This document shows positions 34,571 through 48,000 of a stretch of 64,000 nucleotides of DNA, piece by piece (within the stretch, counting starts at the first letter, position 1; the number at the start of each line of letters is the position of its first letter). Position numbers and translations under genes: made by a program. The DNA comes from Hemicordylus capensis. Taxonomy: Eukaryota; Chordata; Lepidosauria; Squamata; Cordylidae. The stretch is from contig NC_069659.1 of NCBI RefSeq assembly GCF_027244095.1, forward strand, positions 88,657,501 to 88,721,500, in the 5' to 3' direction. The notes under the pieces are model-generated. The model was not told the origin of the DNA and searched no databases. It was given only the letters and a program-made list of their open reading frames with translations.

Positions 34571-36199
34571 AGAGAGAATGTGGACAAGCTGCTTGGAGTG
34601 GTATCTCCTACCAACTGTTCTTTGAATCCTTGCCCAACATGGCTGATTTCATCTTGCAGGGAGGTTGTTGGAGCTGGCCTGGTTGATATTAATACCTCAC
34701 TGAGGGAAGGCAGGATGCCACCTTCTTTGAAGGAGGTAGTGGTCAGACCCCTTCTTAAGAAGCTCACTTTGGATCCCCTTGTGATGGATAATTACAGGCC
34801 AGTCTCCAACCTCCCATGGTTGGGTAAGATGATTGAGATGGTGGTGGCTGACCAGCTCCTAGTTTTGGAGGGAAATGATTATCTAGACACATTTCAAATT
34901 GGTTTTGGGGCAGGTTATGGGGTTGAGATGGCCTTGGTCAGCCTGATAGGTGATCTTCACCAGGGAATTGATGGAGTGTGACTCTGCTGGTTTTTGGTTT
35001 TTGGTTTTAAATCTCAACAGCTTTTGATACCATTGACTATGGTATCCTTCTGGATCGCCTGATGGATTTGGGAATAGGAGACGCTGTTCTACAGTAGTTC
35101 CGCTCTTCTGTTCTGGGTAGATTTCAGATGGTGGTGCTTAGTGACAGTTCTTCAAAATGGGAGCTACTATATGGAGTCCCTCAGGCTCCATGCTGTCACT
35201 AATGCTTTTTAACATCTACATGAAACTGCTGGGTGAGGTCATCAGGGGATTTGGTGCTGGGTGTTATCAATGTGCTTATGACACTCAAATTTATTTCTCC
35301 TTCTCATCAAAATCAGGAAACAGCATTAGCCCCTTAAATACTTGCCTACAGGCAGTAATGGGCTGGATGAGGAATAATAAGCTGAAGCCAAGCAAGATGG
35401 AGGTGCTCATTGTTGGTCGTAAGACAGGATAGAACTTCCTATTCTGGACGTGGTTACACTTCCTAAAAAAGAACAGGTTCATCGTTTGGAAGTGCTCTTG
35501 GACCCGGGTCTCACTCTGGTCCTCAGGTTGAGGCTGTGGCCAGGTGCGTTTGTTGCTGGCTGTGTTTGATTCAACAATTCTGTTCCTTGAGGAGAATGAC
35601 CCCAAAACAGTGGTACACCAGCTGGTAATCTCCAGTTTGGACTACTGCAATGTGCTGTATGTAGGGCTAACTTTGTACATAGTTTAGAAACTATGGTTCA
35701 AAATGCGGCATCCAGATTGGTCTCTGGGTTATCTCGGAGAGACCACATTATGCCTACTCTTAAACAGTTGTACTGGCTGCCAATATGTTTGAGCAAAGTA
35801 CAAAGTGCTGTTTATTACCTTTGAAACCCTGAATGGTTTGTGTCCAGGTTACCTGAGAGTACACCTTTCTCTACAAGATCCCCACTGCTCATTAAGATCA
35901 TTGGGAGGGGTCTGTCTTCGGGTGCCACCAGTTCTTCTGGAGGTGACCTGGGATCAGGCCTTCTCAATTGTTGCCCCTTGGTTGTGGAATGTGCTCCCTC
36001 TGGATATAAGAGGATTATCTTCCTTGGAGAGGAAGATAAGCTTATCCTTTAGGAGAACCTTAGACCCTTCTTTTTAGCCTGGCATTTAGTGATATCCAGT
36101 TTTAATTTTAATCTGGTTTAAATGTTTGATTTTAATGTAAACAACCCTGAGCCACTTTAGGAAGGGTGATATATAAATTGAAAAAACTATGTCTTAAGT

Positions 36200-36480
36200 G
36201 CATGATATTTAATATATTTTTATCCTGCCTTGTAAGCACAATGCCTAACAAGGTGGGTCAAAAATGTAAAACACACAATTAACAATAGTCATGCTAAAAC
36301 AGAATGACAGAAGCAGACTCAGATTTAAAACAGCAGACAAAACAAAATCAACCAAAAACCTCAAATGAGCAAAGTTTTTACAGCCCTATTGAATGAGGCC
36401 AGTGGCTTCACCTAGCAAATCTCTTCCAGGTTGCATGGCTGGAGCTATGGATGTTATGAAATAATTGATGGTTGAAGATA
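36200..36480 (-). mobile_element. L2 LINE 3' end
   Basis: The plus strand reads TTATCCTGCCTTGTAAGCACAATG, long A-rich tracts, then AGCAAAGTTTTTACAGCCC and GAGGCCAGTGGCTTCACC. This is the reversed L2-type tail and frame end, heavily drifted. Confidence 0.45.
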
Positions 36481-37930
36481 AGCAGATAATAGCTTCCACA
36501 TTCATAGATCTTTGCTAAAAAATAATGCATGTTAGCATTTGCTAATATTTTCAATTCAGATATGAGCTGGCTTTTGAAGAGTGATCACACCAACTGCTTG
36601 AACAAATTGGTGAAAAGCTTGTTTATGAATAAGTTACATTAGCATCTTTCATGATATAGTATAGTTTATAATAGAGATATAGTAAATATAGTTAATTATT
36701 AGTTGTCTCTTTTGGACTCAAATGTGTAGGGGCCAATGTCTGTTTAGAGAAAGCATACAGACCACCTGCAATTCTATTCTTTCAGAATGCAGGTGAGAGG
36801 AATTTGAGGCTTAAAACACTTGTTAAAAGCTAGCATTACTTTTTAAATGGGGAGGGTACTTATGAATTTTTGAAAGGATTATAAAATGAATACATGAGAA
36901 CATTTTGAACATTCAAAAACACTATAAAATGCTTAACATTTATTGCCCAACAGATGTGAAGAAACCATTGTGTGTTTTGGTTATCTTGATAAAGTAGCAG
37001 CTAGGATTATGAAGTCAGTTTGAAGCTGAGTGGAAGGACACACCCTTAATCAGGTTTGTATTTCTTAATCTAGAGTTTGAACAATGCATGCTCATTTTTT
37101 GTACTGAGGTTCAGAAAAGCAAGGAACCAAAAAGGATTCCAACCCTCTTCCCACAATAGGGCCATTCATCTGCCTGTCTTGCATGTCAGTGTTCACAATA
37201 TGCTTGTGGCCAACAGCCAAGTGCCCATGTATACTGAGGGGAAAAAATGACTTATGATCTTACAAATGAGCCAAGCCCTACTGTGCGAAATGATAGTGTT
37301 TAAGCCTCAAGTTTAGGAGAAAGTTTTTCCCAAACACAAATGTGGCATCAGAACCTGATTATAAGCATGAGCCTAATTCCTAAACCATTCATGTGGTTTC
37401 AAAGGAAATTTGGGGGAAAGGACAACAGCTCAGGCAGAATAGTGGATAGATGCTTAATGTTCCTAAATTTCAAATCTCAGGAGCCTGAGAAAGTTAGATT
37501 ATGAGGGTATCCATACACAAATACTTCAGAGCAGCTTTGGGTGCTACAGTACACACAGGGAACATGCAAAAGGTTTTCTGCTTTTCTCGTGCTTTTCTGG
37601 TCCAAAACTGAGGTGTTCAGCAATCCATCCACTAGGGGGCAAATGGGTTGAAGGCAGATTTTGCAGAATGAGCTAGGAGGTACTACTTGTCAAGCCAGTT
37701 TTTCTACTGTGAATCAGTGCAGGTTCACAAGCTGGCCAAAGGGACTGGCTAGAGCTGGCTACTTTTTCTGGTTCAGGCAAGAAGAAAAGGCTAAATGAAA
37801 CAAGGATATTGTATGCAGGCTACCAGCAGCCAGTATTTCAACTGCTTTTCTCCCACATCCAGGATAACAAGGGTGAGTGGGCCCAGGTCCATCTTGCCAG
37901 CCTTTGGCAGGGCATGAAACAAAAGTCCCT
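36481..37930. other. Intergenic sequence, no gene
   Basis: Unique, AT-rich. The only distinct element is a CTCF-like motif at 37629-37640. Confidence 0.6.
37629..37640 (+). promoter_or_regulatory. CTCF-like core motif
   Basis: CCACTAGGGGGC followed by AAA is a full match to the CTCF core (CCASYAGRKGGC). It lies in non-repetitive DNA between the convergent SON and DONSON genes, a place where an insulator would make sense. Motif only; occupancy is not known. Confidence 0.45.
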
Positions 37931-37939
37931 ATCATTATT

Positions 37940-38770
37940 ATTTATTTAAAATATTTATACCCTGCCCCTCCAGTGCACTACTGCTTGGGGCAGCTCACAA
38001 CAATAAGATAGACACAGATACAATAAAAGTAATAAAATTAACTATTTTTTTTAAAAGTAAGATTAAAAACCACAATTAGGTTCAAAATAAAACTGAAAAT
38101 AATAAAAAGCCTCTTTAAAAAGGTGTGTTTTAAAACACTGAGGGAGAGAGTGTGGCAAAGCTCTTCAGGGAGGGCGCTCCAAAGCCGAGGGGCCATAACC
38201 GAGAAGGCCCTCTCTCTAGTCCCACCAACTGGATCTGTCATGAGCAGGGCCTGAGATGATGAGTGGAGGGCCCTGGCAGATTCATATAGGCAAATGCAGT
38301 CCGACAGGTACCCCAGCCCCAAGCTGTGTAGGGTTTTAAGGTACAATACCAATACCTTGAATCTAGCCTAGAAGCGGACTGGTAGCCAATGACGCTGACA
38401 CAGGATGGGTGTAATACTCATCAAGCTACTTGCGCCCATGAGCATCCTGGACCAGCTGAAGCTCCTGAACAGTCTTCAAGGGCAGCCCCACATAGAGCGC
38501 ATTGCAGTAGTCTAATCTGGATGTTACCAACACATGAGTGACTGAGGTCAGGTCTGACTTCTCCAAGTAGGGTTGCAGCTGGTGTACCAGCCGTAGCTAG
38601 TAAAAGGCACTTCTGCACACCACTGCCATCTGTGTCTCCAAGGATAGTGTTCGGTCCAGAAACACCTCCAGGCCGTGGACTTTGTCATCAGCATACTGAT
38701 GGCACTGCAGCCCACACCCATAGATGACCTCTCCCAGAGGTTTCATGTAAATGTTAAACAGCATGGGGGA
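37940..38770 (-). mobile_element. L2 LINE 3' part
   Basis: On the minus strand: [25 protein letters not shown] (RT YADD box), then after an internal deletion a segment with RPDLSHSCVGNIQIRL, then GTRERAFSVMAPRLWSALPE and LKHTFLKRLF, then an A-rich tail. Frames shift several times. Confidence 0.8.
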
Positions 38771-39033
38771 ACAGAATAGATCTGTGTCACCCCAAAAGCC
38801 AAGGAGTGGAGCAGTGATCCCCCAGCACCACAGGTAACTCTGCCCATGCAGGGACAGATGCAGATTTCTTTTTGGACATGGACACACACTCCACTTTTTG
38901 CATGTCCGAACCTTTCAGAATCTGACAAGAAATTACTAGTTGTAAACTGAAGTCAGTATAAGCAGATATAAACCTAGGTAGCCATTCAGGCCCTCTAGGA
39001 AATAAATCATCCTTCCACTGCAACCCCCAATGG

Positions 39034-39285
39034 CTATTTATTATTATTATTAATTATTATTATTATTATTATTTTGCACATATATCCCACTCTTCCTCCA
39101 AGGAGCCCAGAGCGGTGTACTACATACAAGTTTTTCCTCACAACAACCCTGTGAAGTAGGTTAGGCTGAGAGAGAAGTGACAGGCCCAGAGTCACCCAGC
39201 TAGTATCATGGCTGAATGGGGATTTGAACTCGGGTCTCCCTGGTCCTAGTTCAGCACTCTAACCACTACACCATGCTGTCATGCT
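39034..39285 (-). repeat. MIR-like SINE with (ATT)n tail
   Basis: Same order as the copy at 34298: (TTA)n at 39034-39074, CCCACTCTTCCTCCAAGGAGCC, ACAACAACCCTGTGAAGTAGG, GATTTGAACTCGGGTCTCC, CTCTAACCACTACACCATGC. Confidence 0.8.
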
Positions 39286-39835
39286 GGTAATTATATTACC
39301 ACTATATTATATTACTTTTGGTCAAAGACCATAATAAAGGACTTACTAACATCCTTCAGTAGTAGAAGGCACTTAATATTTACCTCCCATTCACAAAGGC
39401 TGACTAGCAACAGCTACAGAGAAGTTGGTACATTTCAAAATAGGGTAGTGCAAAAATGGTACATGGTTTGTGAACAAGTGATTTCCTGTCAGGATTATTC
39501 TTAAATTGCCTCATTTTAAATTCCACAACCAAGTAAAATGTATGTTCTTCATCAATTATCCTGTGTTCTAGAATTTGTTCAGCCCTGTGAAATAATCTCT
39601 CCAAACTCTCACCTCTGCTATCAAAGAAAATCCACAAGATTCGTAATCAAAGTTTAATTTAAAATATATAAAAATGCAGATGTATCAAACTTGGGGAAAA
39701 AAAAATAAAGGCAGTTTGGGGGGTACATTTTAAATACAGTACAGCTGTTTCTCTTTCTGCCAAGCTGTTTTAGATGGACATGATGGTAACTTAGAAGAAC
39801 AGTAATAGCAGTCCTTATGTTGATTCACAATTTAT

Positions 39836-39973
39836 TTAGGATTTCCATGTGTAGGTATAATCATTCATTTCTAGGAGCCGTAAGGAAGACTTTCCCAGCA
39901 CTGGACAATGAGTCAGCTGATCCAAGGTATTAGGATGCAATCCGCACTTATTAAGGTCATCCTTCAGGTATTC
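39836..39973 (-). CDS. DONSON: DONSON exon 10 and stop
   Basis: The acceptor is AACTTTCACAG. It encodes [20 protein letters not shown] then [25 protein letters not shown] and TAA. Human ends ...[39 protein letters not shown]. Candidate polyadenylation hexamers on this strand are AATAAA overlapping the stop region and ATTAAA at 39653-39658; the second gives a 3' UTR of about 0.2 kb. Confidence 0.96.
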   Translation of the reverse strand, partial: EYLKDDLNKCGLHPNTLDQLTHCPVLGKSSLRLLEMNDYTYTWKS

Positions 39974-42900
39974 CTGTGAAAGTTTAAATTCACAAAAAAT
40001 GCTGTAACAGTTAATTTTTGTACTACCCGTACAACAGAACACGTCATATGAATAATTAGGATTCTCAACCTACAACCAACCAAGAATTCTACCACAGATT
40101 CTCTCTATCCAGGAAACTAGTCAACACAACTGTAGATGTATTATTTATATTTCATCTTTTTTCAGCGGAATACAAGGCAGTTAACAAGGCGGAAGGGAAA
40201 ATGAAAACACATGCAATTAAAAACAGAGAGAAAAACCAATAAAGCTACCAGATAGCAGAAATGGTTAAGAAAACATTACAACCTACCCAAACAAAAATAT
40301 GTTTAGGCCCTGCCTCAAGGGCACCAGAAAAGGTGCCACCCAAAGGATCAGGTGGCAGGAAGTTCCAGAGAGAGGGGGATATAACTGAGAAGGCTTTGCT
40401 GGCAATAGCAGTGTCTCTACTCTTCATTATCAACCAGTTGTTATTTTCCACAGTTGGAATTTCCAAGTAGCATAGACTACTCACCTTCTTTATGCTCTGC
40501 TTATTGTTGGTGCCTATATTGAACACTGCTGTTGGCTCATGTGTGTAACACACAGCAGAAAAAGATCCATTCTGAGCAGATTTGAGTAGCATGGACAAAG
40601 AATGCAGAGCGTGAGGCATGACAGGGCCTACAACCTCCAAACTAGATACTTCTTTGTAATGTGCATTTACTTGTGTTTTCACATTTATGTTTCGGGCCTG
40701 GAAACAAGATATTAAATATTCATTACTCTACATTATGGCCAAATAAAATAAAATAAACTCTAGCATCTTTTAAACAATTCAGACAAAATTAACAAGAGTG
40801 AGCTAACTCCAATACAGGATGAATGAGAAATAGTTTGTGTGTGTGGGTGGGGGGGTGGGATGGGATAGAAGAGATTGAGGATGTGGTCATCACTGCAAGA
40901 TTCAGTGGGGATAGGGATCATCTACAGACCAGAAGCAAGAAATGGTGCAGCTGCAACATTATTACAGTATGGTGCCCATTACAGAATACAGATTAGATGT
41001 GTGGACACACTTGCAAAAGGTATTCAAGCAGGTGGATGCAGGTACTGTGGCATTTTTAAATGGACGTCCTTAAGTTGTGGGAAAGTGAATTAATGTTTAA
41101 GAAGATTCCTAACTTGCCCTATTCCAGATGCGAGTAGTGGATTCACACAAAATATATGCTCACATTCCAATTAAAACAAATATTAAGAACACTACCCAAC
41201 TGATCTGTATGCATTAATGTGTGTGATGTGGATAATTCAGCAGATTTAGGCTAATGAAAGCAAAACAACCACCCCACATGGCTGCTAACTGGTCAGAGTT
41301 TGCAGCGAGGCAGAGTAGCAGGATTCTGTCCCTAAATTCTAAGGCCATTTTTGAAGTCTGGAATTCCTGTGCCATGTAATAAAAATACTAAGTGTATAGA
41401 GACAAGGCATAAGTCTTGTTAAGGCAAAGCAGCTTTTAATTATTTTGTGTCATACTAACATATGAAGTACAATCTTTTTTCATAGACATTCTTAATACAC
41501 TACAGTGAAACAAAATTATAAGAATTAGTCTAATAGTCATACAAACAATAAGGAGCATTATCAGATTCCAGCAGGCAAAGTTCAGGGTCTTGTGTCCCTT
41601 TAGGGAGACAATCCATGAAAATGAAAATAAATATGAATGAAAAATGTGTGCTGCTTCCCTTTTTACCTTGAGTGTCTGCATTGTTGCACCTCTAAAAGCA
41701 ATTGGAGATAGCAGAGTTGGAGGGATGCCAGCCTGAGAACCTGCCGAAGCCACTAAACTCTTACAGTTTATCAAGAAGTTTAGCAAAGTGAATGTGTTTG
41801 TTCCTTTCACTAACACGACAGATTCCGGCTTGTGATCCATTTGTACTTCATTCTTTTCTTTAAAGCTATGCAGATAAAGTGTCAAAGAAAATAAGAACTG
41901 TAGATGGATAAAAACCATCAAAAGTCTTCCATTTATTTGACATGAAATTTATTACGTTTCAAATGCCATGACATGGTCAAGACATGCTTAATCTTTCTGT
42001 GATGAAAGGCAAGGACTATTTTCAAAATGCAGTTTCAACACCACACACTATTTCTATGCAAGTTTTTCAGTTTTTATTAGAAGTCTTCAGCTCGGAAACT
42101 TATCAGAGAGCTTTGAACACCACCTGGAGCAGGAGTGCACAACTCAAATGCCTTGGTGGGCTGGAAGCAACCATGACATGGTGTGTAGAGCCACCCCACC
42201 CCCAGCAGACTTAGCTGCACCATTATTGCCTGTATGGCCCCAAAACTGAGCCCTGCATGGGAGGAGGCAGACTTGGCCCTAGCAATGCCCTCTGCCTCAT
42301 GGTAGGGTATACTTCCTGCCTTCTTTGTACCGTTTTCTCCTGACATCCAACAGGGAAAAAACAGGAGGAGGAATGCTTGCTGCCTCTACCTTGCACATGT
42401 CTGTTATTATTATTCAGTTTATATACTGCTTTTCAACAAAAAAACGTTCTCTAAGCAGTGCACATAAGGGGGGGGGGATGGTTCCCTCTCCCCAAAGAGC
42501 TCACAGTCATGTTTTAAAAGCCTAGGTAGAGATCAGCAACCACCACTGGAAGGACACGATACTGGTGTTGGATAGGGACAGTTGGACTCCTCCTGCTAAA
42601 TATGAGCCTCTGCTTTAAGAGGTACCTCTTCACTCAGTACATCACCTGCCTGAGGCAATCAACGGATAGCTGTGAGCAGGAGGGGGCAATGTGTCCCTTC
42701 TTGCTTGCTGCCTCCAACTCATGTTGATGGATGGCTATGAGCTGAAGGCCAGCAGAGCATACCCTGAGCAGGGGAAGAGGGAGGAAGAAGGGCAGTGGCT
42801 AGGGCTGCACTGGGTGTGCCTCATCTCAGTGTCCTCTTACATCGAACTGGTTCTGGCCCTGCAGGCCAGCTTCGGCCAGAAGACATAAGTTGTGCAGGGC

Positions 42901-44977
42901 GGCACTCAAGAAACCTTAATATTTAACTGTACTGGCCAATCTGGTAAAACGTCACAGTAGACATCTGACTCGAAAAAACACTCCTAATGGACCTGAAAAT
43001 GCAGAGAAATCGCAGAGCTTAGTCTCCAAGTATGAAGCATGTTACAGACTTACAAGTGACCACATTGATTATTTCTGAAGTAATGTCCGAGCTTCCCCAA
43101 ACAAAGCTACGAGCATGTCACAAATATTTCTCGCCAGCAGCTTTCAGTTGGTTCTGTCAGTCAGAGCCTACTATTTCTCCAAGACATGGATGACACAAGA
43201 GCAAAAACCCCAAGTAGGCTAGAGCAGGAACCAAGAGAGTACCACATCTGTCTGCAAAGCACCTGTTGCCCCTCCTGCCGGAAAAGGTCCATACAGGAAA
43301 CAATGCCTATGTATTTGTCAGTATTTAGACTCTGAAGGCTCAAGGCAGGGAGGAGTCTTACAGCAAAAGAGCGGATCTCTAAAGATTAGAAACGACCTAA
43401 CCCTTGCATATCTATAAAGGGGGTCAGGATGACTCCCCTGACCTCACCAAAAAAACCCCCCAAAACCCTGCTTTGAAGAAAGGTGGCATATGCATACTTC
43501 CTTTTTGTTGAAAGGGAATAGCCCAAAAGAGGACAGAGCAATTTGCTTTCCCTGCCACATCTAAAGTTTCTGCCCAAGGACTCCTGGAAGTGTTTGTTGA
43601 GGATATTTCACCCCTTCTTTTGTGGAGGAGAGAGCCTCTGGCCAGTTTGGATGGCCAAGAGCTCCCCCAGCTCCAAGCAGTTGCAAGAAGTGTGTGCATA
43701 TGTAGTGCTCAGCCACTGACCAGCCCCTCCTCTCCCCTAAAGAATTAACTGAACCCTGTCCTGACTGACAGGCTAGTGAACTCAAGGGATCAGCCTATCA
43801 GCACACCAGGTGGGTGGGACCTAGACAGCCTTTGGTGAGGAAGAAGAGTTTCTTTGTTAGAAGGAACTGGTGGGGAGTGCAGAAAGGGGGCATGTAGCCA
43901 TGAGCTAGCAATAGCACTAGCACTTACATTTATATACCGCTCTATAGCCGGAGCTCTCTAAGCGGTTTACAATGATTTAGCATATTGCCCCCAACATTCT
44001 GGGTACTCATTTACCGACCTCGGAAGGATGGAAGGCTGAGTCAACCTTGAGCCCCTGGTCAGGATCGAACTTGTAACCTTCTGGTTACAGGGCGGCAGTT
44101 TTACCACTGTGCCACCAGGGGCTCTTGGTGGCACCAGGTGGTGGCACCCCCCCACCAGGGCGGCAGTTTTACCACTGTGCCACCAGGAGCTGCAGGAGAA
44201 TGTCCTTTCTGCTAGTCCTGGGAAAGCCAGGAGGACTGGAAGCTTGAATCCAGGATTTGGTGAGTTCAAGACAAAGGAAGCCAGACCTTTTTGGCTTCAG
44301 GGAGAGTTTAGTCTAGGGAACATTTGTTTAGTCAGACTTCACATTAGACTTTTCTGTTTTCCTTCATGTGTTTTGTATATTCCTGAAACTGTTCTAGGAT
44401 TGTTTATCTGTAACATAACTAAGGTAAGAAACACTAGACTTCACCCATCCAACCAGGACATTGCAAAAGACTCTGCAAGCTTTTAAAAGTGCTTCTGTAT
44501 TTTCATACATCCCTGTTGCTTGCAATTGGGGTGCTTTTTGAAGTATTATTGTAACCGCTGAGTGTTTTTAAAAGCTGAGAGAGCCTCAGATGGAAAAAGT
44601 CTGTAGCATTTGAATAGTTCCCCCCCCCCTTTTGTTCTTTGCATTTCATAAGCCTGAGTGGATTTTTGACACAGGAAAGGGGGAGGGCTGGAAGGGGATC
44701 TCATTCTGGTGCAGACACACCTCAGACAGTCAGCAGTCTGCCATACGTTTCTAAAAGCAAAAGAAGGAGAGAGTTTTCCCTGGGATTTCCACCCAAGCCC
44801 GGGGGGGATTTAAACTCTGTCGATAAGTGGGTGGTGGCGGCAGCCTCAGAACCTACCTAGATTACGGGAAAGTTTTGGGACAAACCTTTGCTGGGAAAGC
44901 ATAGAGGAAATGATTCATTATTTTTCTTTCCTTCACATGGGCTTGTTCTGAGCCAAAGGCTTGTAATCTGCTACAGC

Positions 44978-45051
<74 letters not shown>

Positions 45052-48000
45052 TAGTATATATTAAGGTGGGGCAAAGGAATTAAGCAGAGGGTAAAGCAGA
45101 ACATGCAAAGGGCCAGGAAGCAGCAAGAAAAAATTATTGCTGTTCAGTTGCCCCCTTCAACCCTCCCTGTAACTTTTGCAGGTCCCTACTTACACCACTT
45201 TGTGTTCTATTCCTAGTACGTTTCTTTTGTGATTATGGCACATACTACAAATAAGTCATAGCTACTCTTCAATGCTGATTCCCAACATCACATGAAGTAT
45301 TACCAAATGTTTTTGCTCCCCAATATGAAATTGAGTGTCATTGCATACACAAAGTGGTTGAAATAGTGTTATGTGGTATAGCTGGTCAGAGACCATAATA
45401 AAGTTATTTGATTTGTGTGTCACTTTTCATTGTTTCAAGATAATTACAACTAGACAGGTCACATTCAGTTATCAACTACTGCTTAAAGGATACAGTTTAA
45501 TAGAAATTGCATCTGGTTTTTTAATTTTGTCCTGAATTCCCATCTCTTCCAGCCATGAAAATTCTTCATTGTCATCATCACTCATCTCTTGCTCCCTATG
45601 CAAAGACAAACCATGTTAATAGGTCATGTAAAATCAGAGTTCTACTAGGAGAGAAATATCTGAAGTTGCAAATTAAGTAAGAACCACAAGAAACAAATTA
45701 GGGAGCGCAAAAAGACCAAGAGGCCAGGAAGAATTCTCAGTTTCCTGGAAATGAACAATAATATCCTGTCAAAATATTTACATTGCTGCAAAGTTAAAAT
45801 TTTGTCATGCATTTTCCTCAATTTATGATGTCTACACCTTTGCAAACTTCTTGAATCACTCTTGATGTGCTACTAAGCTTTTTAAAATCAGAAAAGCAGA
45901 TTTAAGCACTTAAAAACATAAGAACACCCTGCTAGATCAGGCCCAAGGCCTATCTAGTCCAGCATCCCATTTCACACAGTGGCCTACCAGATGCCTCTAG
46001 TAAGTCCACAGGCAAGAGGTATGTGAATGCCCTCTCTCCTGCTGTTGCTCCCCTGCAACTGGTATTGAGAGACATCCTGCCTCTGAGGCTGGAGGTGGCC
46101 CACAGCCACCAGACTAGTAGCCATTGATAGACCTATCCTCTATGAATTTGTCTAAGTCCCTTTTAAAGATGTCTTAGCTGGTGGCCATCACCACATCCCA
46201 TGGCAAAGACATCCATAGATTAATTATGTTATTTATTTATTTAACACACTTCTATACCACCCAAAACTCATGTCTCTGGGCAGTTTACAAACAAACAGCT
46301 AAAACTTTAGTTAAAATAAACAACAAAAACCTTAAAACAGTAGTTAAAACAAAATAAATGACATAGTAAAAGTTAACACATTATAACAATTTAAAATTGT
46401 AAAACATTTTAAAACGATAAAACTGTTAAAACAATATTTAATTAAAAGCCTGGGTATATAGGTGCATCTTTAAAGACTTTTAAAAAGTTGTCAGAGATGG
46501 AGAGGCTCTTATTTCAGGAGGGAGCGTGTTCCAAAGCTCTGGAGCAGCAGTGGAGAAGGCCCGTTCCCGAGTAGTCACCAAATGAGTTGGTGGCAACTGC
46601 AGACAGACCTCTCCAAATAATCTCAGTGTGTGGTGGGGTTCATAACAAAGAAGACATTCTCTTAAATACCCAGGGCCCAAGCTGTTTAGGGCTTTATAGA
46701 TTATAAACAGCACCTTGTACTTTGCCCAAAAACTTATCGGCAGCCAATGTAGATCTTTCAATACAGGAGTAATATGGTCTCTCCAAGATGACCCAGAGAC
46801 CAACCTGGCTGCCGCATTCTGAACCAGCTGTAGTTTCTGGATTACACACAAGGGCAGCCCCACATAGAGCGCATTACAGTAATCTAGTCTGGAGGTTACC
46901 AGCATATGTACCAGTTCTGAGGTCGTTTATCTCAAAAAATGGACGCAGCTGGCACATCAGCCGAAGCTGATAGAAGGCACTTCTGGCCAACCTGGGAGAG
47001 GCTCGGAAACAGAAACAGCCCCAGATTGCATACCTGTTCCTTCCAGGGAAGTGTGACCCCATCCAGAACAGGTAGATCAAACTAATCTACTGAGTTCTGA
47101 CCCCGCACAATGAGTACCTCTGTCTTATCTGGATTCTGTCTCAGCTTGTTATCCCTCATCCAGCTCATTACCTCCTCCAGATAGGCATTTAGGGAGGTTA
47201 TGCCTCCTCCTGAAGATGTTGACATGGAGAAATAGGTTTGGGTGTCATCAGCATACTGATAGCACCCTGCACCAAATCTCCTGGTGATCTCTCCCAGAGG
47301 CTTCATGTAGATGTTAAACAACATCAGAGACAATACAGAGCCCTGAGGGACCCCATACAAAAGTTCAGATTTTGAAGAACAACAGTCTCCAAGGGACACC
47401 ATCGGGAACCTGCCCGAGAGGCAGGAGCGGAACTACTGCAAAGCAGTGCCTGCCACTCTCAATCCCTTCAGATGCTCCAGAAGGAGCTTCTTCTTATGCG
47501 CTGTGTGAAAAAGTATGTCCTCATGTTGGTCCTAAATTTACCAACCTTCAGTTTCATGGGGTGACCCCTGGTTCTAGTGTTTTGACAGAGGGAGAAAAAT
47601 TTCTCTCTGTCCATCCTCTTCACTCCATGCATAATGCTCTAGCCTAGCCTCATAAGGAGGATGCTCCAGGCCACTGATCATCTTGGTTGCCCTCTTCTTC
47701 ACCTTTCCAGTCCTACAATATCCTTCTTAAGATACAGTGACCAAAGCTGTACACAGTACTCCAGATGTGACCACACCATAGATTTAAATAAGGGCATTAT
47801 AATATAATATTAGCATTTTTATTTTCAACCCCCTTCCTAATGATTCCTAGCATGGAATAAGCCATTTGGAGAGATCTTTTTGCAACTCCTCACAATCTGT
47901 TGTGGATTTCACTACCCTAAGTAGTTTAGTGTCACCTGCAAATTTGGACACTTTGCTTGCCCCAACATCTAGTTCATTTATGAACAAGTTAAATAGCACG

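Larger units (their letters stand above)
33346..36185 (+). mobile_element. L2 LINE, long but broken copy
   Basis: Parts in order: linker (MADPCSGVDPLEWSAREN), RT start ([36 protein letters not shown]), a GFGAGYG box, an [20 protein letters not shown] stretch followed by a damaged YADD box (YQCAYDTQIYF), then a C-terminal part (LSLQDPHCSLRSLGG, WNVLPLDIRGLSSLERK) and a 3' tail CCCTGAGCCACTTTAGGAAGGGTGATATATAAATTG. These motifs are L2 clade. It has several frameshifts and stops. Interrupted at about 34013-34570 by a 5S-derived SINE that itself carries a MIR-like SINE. Confidence 0.85.

Noticed and set aside
33346-36185. Reverse-transcriptase-bearing frames as host genes
   Set aside because: Motifs are those of L2 LINEs, with several breaks and an L2 tail.
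39404-39637. 77-codon minus-strand frame just downstream of DONSON
   Set aside because: No family match; it lies at or beyond the likely DONSON polyadenylation site.
40245-40682. A single 145-codon minus-strand frame
   Set aside because: It is DONSON exon 9 plus read-through of its strong donor into an L2 tail. The real exon ends at 40485.
44862-45104. Frame with a Leu-Ser repeat
   Set aside because: Created by the (AG)n microsatellite.
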